64,000 nucleotides of DNA, from contig NZ_CP090960.1 of assembly GCF_021611515.1 (NCBI RefSeq), positions 1,116,001 through 1,180,000 of the forward strand, in the 5' to 3' direction. How positions within the stretch are numbered: position 1 is the stretch's first letter; every line of letters begins with the position of its first letter. The notes under the pieces were generated by a model. The model did no database searches. It saw only the letters and a list, made by a program, of their open reading frames with translations, and was not told where the DNA came from. Both the position numbers and the translations under genes were made by a program. This DNA is from Mariluticola halotolerans (GTDB lineage Bacteria; Pseudomonadota; Alphaproteobacteria; Rhizobiales; Devosiaceae). Shown here piece after piece: positions 60,775 to 64,000 of the stretch.

Positions 60775-62445
60775 ATGGCCGGTAATGATCGTTCAAAAAA
60801 TATCACCCAGGGTGTCGCCCGCTCCCCCAACCGGGCCATGTATTACGGCCTTGGGTATGAGAAGGAAGATTTTGACAAGCCGATGATCGGCATTGCCAAT
60901 GGGCATTCCACCATCACCCCGTGCAATGCCGGGCTGCAGCCTTTGGCCGATGCGGCGGTGATTGCCGTCAAGGAAGCCGGTGCCAACCCGCAGACCTTTG
61001 GCACGCCGACAATTTCGGACGGCATGTCGATGGGCACCGAGGGCATGAAATATTCGCTGATCTCGCGCGAAGTGATTGCCGACAGCATTGAAACCTGCGT
61101 GCAGGGCCAGTGGATGGATGGCGTTCTGGTGATCGGCGGCTGCGACAAGAACATGCCGGGCGGCATGATCGGCATTGCACGCTGCAATGTGCCGGGCATC
61201 TATGTTTATGGCGGCACCATCAAACCGGGCCGCTGGAAGGGCCAGGACCTTTCCATCGTTTCTGCGTTTGAAGCTGTTGGCTCCTATATGGCCGGCAAGA
61301 TGAGCGACGAGGATTTTGAGGGTATCGAGCGCAATGCCTGCCCCACAACCGGTTCGTGCGGCGGCATGTATACCGCCAATACGATGAGTTCCTCGTTCGA
61401 GGCGCTGGGCATGTCGCTGATGTTCTCCTCGAACATGGCGAACCCGGATTCCGAGAAAGTGGATTCCACGGCTGAATCGGCCCGCGTGCTGGTTGAAGCG
61501 GTGAAGAAGAACATCAAGCCGCGTGACATCATCACCCGCAAGTCCATTGAAAACGCTGTGGCTTTGATCATGGCCATGGGCGGCTCAACCAATGCGGTGC
61601 TGCACTTCCTCGCCATTGCCGATGCGGCAGAGGTTGAGTGGACGCTCGATGATTTCGAGCGCGTACGCCGCAAGGTGCCGGTGATCTGCAACCTGAAGCC
61701 TTCCGGGCAATATATGGCCGTCGACCTGCATCAGGCGGGCGGCGTGCCGCAGGTGTTGAAGCTGTTGCTCAATGCCGGCCTGATCCATGGCGACTGCCTG
61801 ACCATTACCGGCAAGACCATGGCCGAAGAGCTGGCCGATGTGCCGGACGTGCCGCGTGCCGATCAGGACGTTATCCGCACCCTCGACAAGGCGCTTTACA
61901 AGGAAGGCCATCTGGCCATTCTCAAGGGCAATCTGGCCGAAGGCGGTTCTGTTGCCAAGATCACCGGCCTCAAAAGCCCGATCATCACCGGCCCGGCCCG
62001 TGTGTTCGACGACGAGCAATCGGCGATGGACGCCATCCTTTCGGACAAGATCAAGGCTGGCGACGTGCTGGTTCTGCGTTATCTTGGCCCCAAGGGTGGC
62101 CCGGGCATGCCCGAAATGCTGGCCCCGACCTCGGCCATTATCGGCCGCGGGCTTGGTGACAGCGTCGGCTTTATCACCGATGGGCGCTTCTCTGGCGGCA
62201 CCTGGGGCATGGTCGTTGGCCATGTCACCCCGGAAGCCTATGAGGGCGGCACGATTGCGCTGGTCAATGAGGGTGACAGCATCACCATCGATGCGCACAA
62301 GCAGCTGTTGCAGCTCAATGTGCCCGATGAAGAGATCGCGGCGCGGCGCGCCAAATGGAAACAGCCCGAACCCCGCTACAAGCGCGGTGTGTTGTCGAAA
62401 TTCGCCAAGCTGGCCAAATCCGCCAGCGAAGGCGCTGCGACCTAA
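60775..62445 (+). CDS. ilvD: Dihydroxy-acid dehydratase IlvD
   Basis: An Fe-S dehydratase of branched-chain amino acid synthesis, converting 2,3-dihydroxy-isovalerate and its homologue to the 2-oxo acids. The 556-residue product has the three cluster cysteines Cys50 (TPCNAGL), Cys123 ([10 protein letters not shown]) and Cys195 ([16 protein letters not shown]), and the C-terminal SDGRFSGGT-like [21 protein letters not shown]. The length suits IlvD rather than the 600-residue Edd. Divergent from a LysR gene; strong terminator downstream. Confidence 0.94.
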   Translation: MAGNDRSKNITQGVARSPNRAMYYGLGYEKEDFDKPMIGIANGHSTITPCNAGLQPLADAAVIAVKEAGANPQTFGTPTISDGMSMGTEGMKYSLISREVIADSIETCVQGQWMDGVLVIGGCDKNMPGGMIGIARCNVPGIYVYGGTIKPGRWKGQDLSIVSAFEAVGSYMAGKMSDEDFEGIERNACPTTGSCGGMYTANTMSSSFEALGMSLMFSSNMANPDSEKVDSTAESARVLVEAVKKNIKPRDIITRKSIENAVALIMAMGGSTNAVLHFLAIADAAEVEWTLDDFERVRRKVPVICNLKPSGQYMAVDLHQAGGVPQVLKLLLNAGLIHGDCLTITGKTMAEELADVPDVPRADQDVIRTLDKALYKEGHLAILKGNLAEGGSVAKITGLKSPIITGPARVFDDEQSAMDAILSDKIKAGDVLVLRYLGPKGGPGMPEMLAPTSAIIGRGLGDSVGFITDGRFSGGTWGMVVGHVTPEAYEGGTIALVNEGDSITIDAHKQLLQLNVPDEEIAARRAKWKQPEPRYKRGVLSKFAKLAKSASEGAAT

Positions 62446-62468
62446 ATCACCTGTTCCCGAAAATGACG

Positions 62469-62500
62469 AAAGGGGGCTGACATTGTCGGCCCCCTTTTTT
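62469..62500. terminator. Terminator after ilvD
   Basis: AAAGGGGGC / GCCCCCTTT stem (62469-62477, 62489-62497) extended inward by TGAC/GTCG, with T6 at the end. Convergent with the rnk-like gene. Confidence 0.85.
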
Positions 62501-62538
62501 AATTGCCCTGCCCGGCTTTAAAATCCGTGCGGGCGCTC

Positions 62539-62973
62539 TCAGGCTGATACGAGTGGCGACCCGGCGACAATGCGCGCGCCGCCGGAGGCCTCGGGCTGGA
62601 ACACGAGTTTGAGCACATTGAGGCTTTCAATCTGCCCCTCAAGATCAACCTCCACCCGCGCCCCTTCCCTGAGACCAAGCAGCTCCACCCCTTCGAGACT
62701 GCCCAAAGAGAGATTGAGCCCGTTGGCCTTGTAGCGCAGGGCGCTGACCAGCACGCGCTCATCCACCGGATTGCCGCTTATCTGAAAGCTGACGCGGGAC
62801 CCGATGGTCACCACATCGGCGGGCAGATCCTGGGCAAAGACCACCGTCGCCGTATTCAACTTGCGGCGGATGGCGCTGACCAGACGTTCATTCTTGCCCA
62901 CGAAATCTTCGAGCATATGCTCGAGAATGGCATAGTCCTTCGGGGTCAGAAAAATTTCGTTATGTGTGTTCAT
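62539..62973 (-). CDS. rnk: Rnk-like regulator (GreA/GreB C-terminal domain)
   Basis: A 144-residue protein like Rnk, the nucleoside-diphosphate-kinase regulator related to GreA/GreB. An N-terminal helical hairpin (LTPKDYAILEHMLEDF, LVSAIRRKLNTATVVFAQDLPADVVTIGSRVSFQ) leads into the FKBP-like Gre domain (SLGSLEGVELLGLREGARVEVDLEGQIESLNVLKLVFQPEA). In enteric bacteria Rnk binds RNA polymerase near the secondary channel. The symbol is used for the family; the function here is not proven. A tail (SGGARIVAGSPLVSA) extends past the E. coli end. Confidence 0.83.
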   Translation of the reverse strand: MNTHNEIFLTPKDYAILEHMLEDFVGKNERLVSAIRRKLNTATVVFAQDLPADVVTIGSRVSFQISGNPVDERVLVSALRYKANGLNLSLGSLEGVELLGLREGARVEVDLEGQIESLNVLKLVFQPEASGGARIVAGSPLVSA

Positions 62974-63602
62974 GTCACTGTCCTGTGCGTTTGTTTTTTG
63001 CGGTAACGGGACATGGCCAGGCAGGTGTCACCCCACCTGGCCGACACGGCAAAATTTGGCACAACGTGGCGCGACGGCCTTGTGGTTCAAGTCACGCACA
63101 GGATCAGGCCGTTTGGCGCTGACAATGGTCATTGAGTGCAGCATGATGATCTCGCCCAAAACCGGCCGGGCGTTGATGACCCGGCGAAAACAATTGCAAT
63201 GGTGAAGGATGCGCGCGTTGTGCCGTCCGCATGGATGGCAACACCTCCCGAAGTTCGAAAGGCGCAATGCCGAACTTCGGGCTACAGTCCCGTGACGGGA
63301 CGGCCTCGATGTATTTTTAGCACGGTCGAATGCGTTTTGATCATCATGGTGATGAGGCTAGCCCATCTGCTTTTAAAGTCAAGCTGGGGGGCAGCTGCGT
63401 GCGACGAAGGCGCGGCACGCTATTCCAGGCTGTGTAATCGTAACGGGGCCTGTGCAACGTAACGACATTGCACAGGCCCCAGGCAATCGGCCAACTACGT
63501 CAAAAAGACCGGCCCGGGCGTTGCTGGTGCCAGCACCGATCCGGAGACGGACCGGCATTGTTCCAGCCTCGCGCGGGCCTAAATGCGCCAGCCGCGCTTA
63601 CT
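62974..63602. other. 629-bp gap without a convincing gene, rich in inverted repeats
   Basis: Open frames here (for example 63136-63462 plus) have no ribosome binding site and no recognisable domain. Four perfect inverted repeats are present: GGCCAGG/CCTGGCC (63015-63042), CCCGAAGTTCG/CGAACTTCGGG (63247-63257, 63271-63281), GTCCCGT-G-ACGGGAC (63287-63301) and a 13-bp stem GGGGCCTGTGCAA/TTGCACAGGCCCC (63445-63457, 63468-63480). The last may end transcripts from the sugar transporter gene, but none has a T-run. A small RNA or decayed sequence is possible. Confidence 0.6.
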
Positions 63603-64000
63603 TCAGTCAACGTTCTCGAGGTCGCTTTCGAGTTCGCTCATCTGTTCGCCGCCAGCCATGAGATTGAGAACGTCCTCACGGGACTTGTCACCGCGCTTGA
63701 ATTCAGCCGCGACCTGCCCCTGGATCAGCACAGTGAAATCATCCCCAACAGCCATCGCATGACGGGCATTGTGGGTGATAAAGACGATGCCCACGCCGTC
63801 GGCGCGCGCCTGTTTCATCAATTTCAGAACAATAGCGGCTTCCTTGACGCCAAGCGCTGACGTCGGCTCATCGAGAATGAGGACGCGCGCGCCAAAATAC
63901 ATTGCCCGTCCAATGGCAAGAACCTGGCGTTCGCCGCCGGACATGGTGCCGACCAGTTGATCGCCATTTTTGACCCGGGTGATGCCGAATCTGTGCATCT
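63603..64000 (-). CDS. Sugar ABC transporter ATP-binding protein, C-terminal part (5' end outside window)
   Basis: The last 132 or so residues of an ABC ATPase: signature MSGGERQVLAIGRAMYF, Walker B VLILDEPTSALGVKEA, switch FITHNARHAMAVGDDFTVLIQGQV, and a tail with LNLMAGGEQMSELESDLENV. The GVKEAAIVLKLMKQ region and the MAGG tail match single-domain carbohydrate importers such as FrcA. The frame is still open at the window edge and Walker A lies beyond it. Substrate unknown. Confidence 0.85.
   Translation of the reverse strand, partial: MHRFGITRVKNGDQLVGTMSGGERQVLAIGRAMYFGARVLILDEPTSALGVKEAAIVLKLMKQARADGVGIVFITHNARHAMAVGDDFTVLIQGQVAAEFKRGDKSREDVLNLMAGGEQMSELESDLENVD

Noticed and set aside
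63040-63115. Possible tRNA suggested by a GGTTCAAGTC T-loop-like string
   Set aside because: No matching T-stem, acceptor stem or anticodon arm could be drawn around it.
63136-63462. 108-residue plus-strand frame in the gap near the right end
   Set aside because: No ribosome binding site, no domain, and it spans two strong inverted repeats.

Overview
The window reads as a chromosomal stretch of an alphaproteobacterium, most likely of the order Hyphomicrobiales (Rhizobiales). The grounds are protein families typical of that group: FliX, FlbT and FlaF flagellar regulators, a DksA that has lost its zinc finger, RirA (the rhizobial iron regulator), DUF2849 beside siroheme synthase, a PlcP-type phospholipase next to a glycosyltransferase, and a 1497-residue coiled-coil membrane protein that looks like the growth-pole-ring protein GPR/RgsE. 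Genus assignment is not possible by eye. No insertion sequence, phage, tRNA, rRNA or CRISPR was seen.

Layout. 1-1.6 kb: the end of an ABC-F ATPase, dksA and fliX. 1.9-13.4 kb: a flagellar block with flgI-flgJ-flbY, a small unknown gene, a large flagellin, flbT-flaF, and on the other strand the hook operon flgE-flgK-flgL. Its cis-elements fit a Caulobacter-like hierarchy: a CtrA-type box before fliX, near-consensus sigma-54 promoters before flgI and flgE, and a shared 15-bp palindrome upstream of both sigma-54 promoters. 13.6-18.8 kb: a conserved P-loop ATPase of unknown function, metA, ycjX-ycjF and a LysE exporter. 18.8-27.1 kb: a long minus-strand gene train for sulfur assimilation (cysG, DUF2849, cysI, an APS reductase fused to DUF934), then ferredoxin reductase and ferredoxin, then otsB-otsA for trehalose. 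27.3-33.0 kb: a second ferredoxin, an Hpt protein and, divergently, the GPR-like giant, with a perfect CtrA-type box between the last two.

33.1-48.4 kb: two tandem paralogous MFS transporters, a plcP-glycosyltransferase pair with a possible Pho box (phospholipid replacement under phosphate limitation), a LysE protein, a secreted GH3 enzyme, a CHASE2-GGDSF-EAL protein with a FecR-domain partner, polysaccharide-type genes (GNAT, flippase, FemAB-like), TerC and a DenD-like dehydrogenase. 48.5-55.1 kb: a complete protocatechuate branch of the beta-ketoadipate pathway, pcaD-C-H-G-I-J-F-B. 55.3-59.7 kb: rirA beside a ferric-siderophore-type ABC transporter whose divergent promoter region holds an IRO-type palindrome. 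59.7-64 kb: a LysR regulator divergent from ilvD, an Rnk-like protein, a 630-bp gap rich in inverted repeats, and the end of a sugar ABC ATPase.

The most interesting leads are the inferred CtrA control of both fliX and the polar-growth protein, the repeated 15-bp flagellar enhancer candidate, the CysH-DUF934 fusion with its own FNR/ferredoxin supply, and hairpins that enclose ribosome binding sites in the flagellar region. I saw no wholly new multi-gene system. Functions are inferred from motif recognition without database searches.
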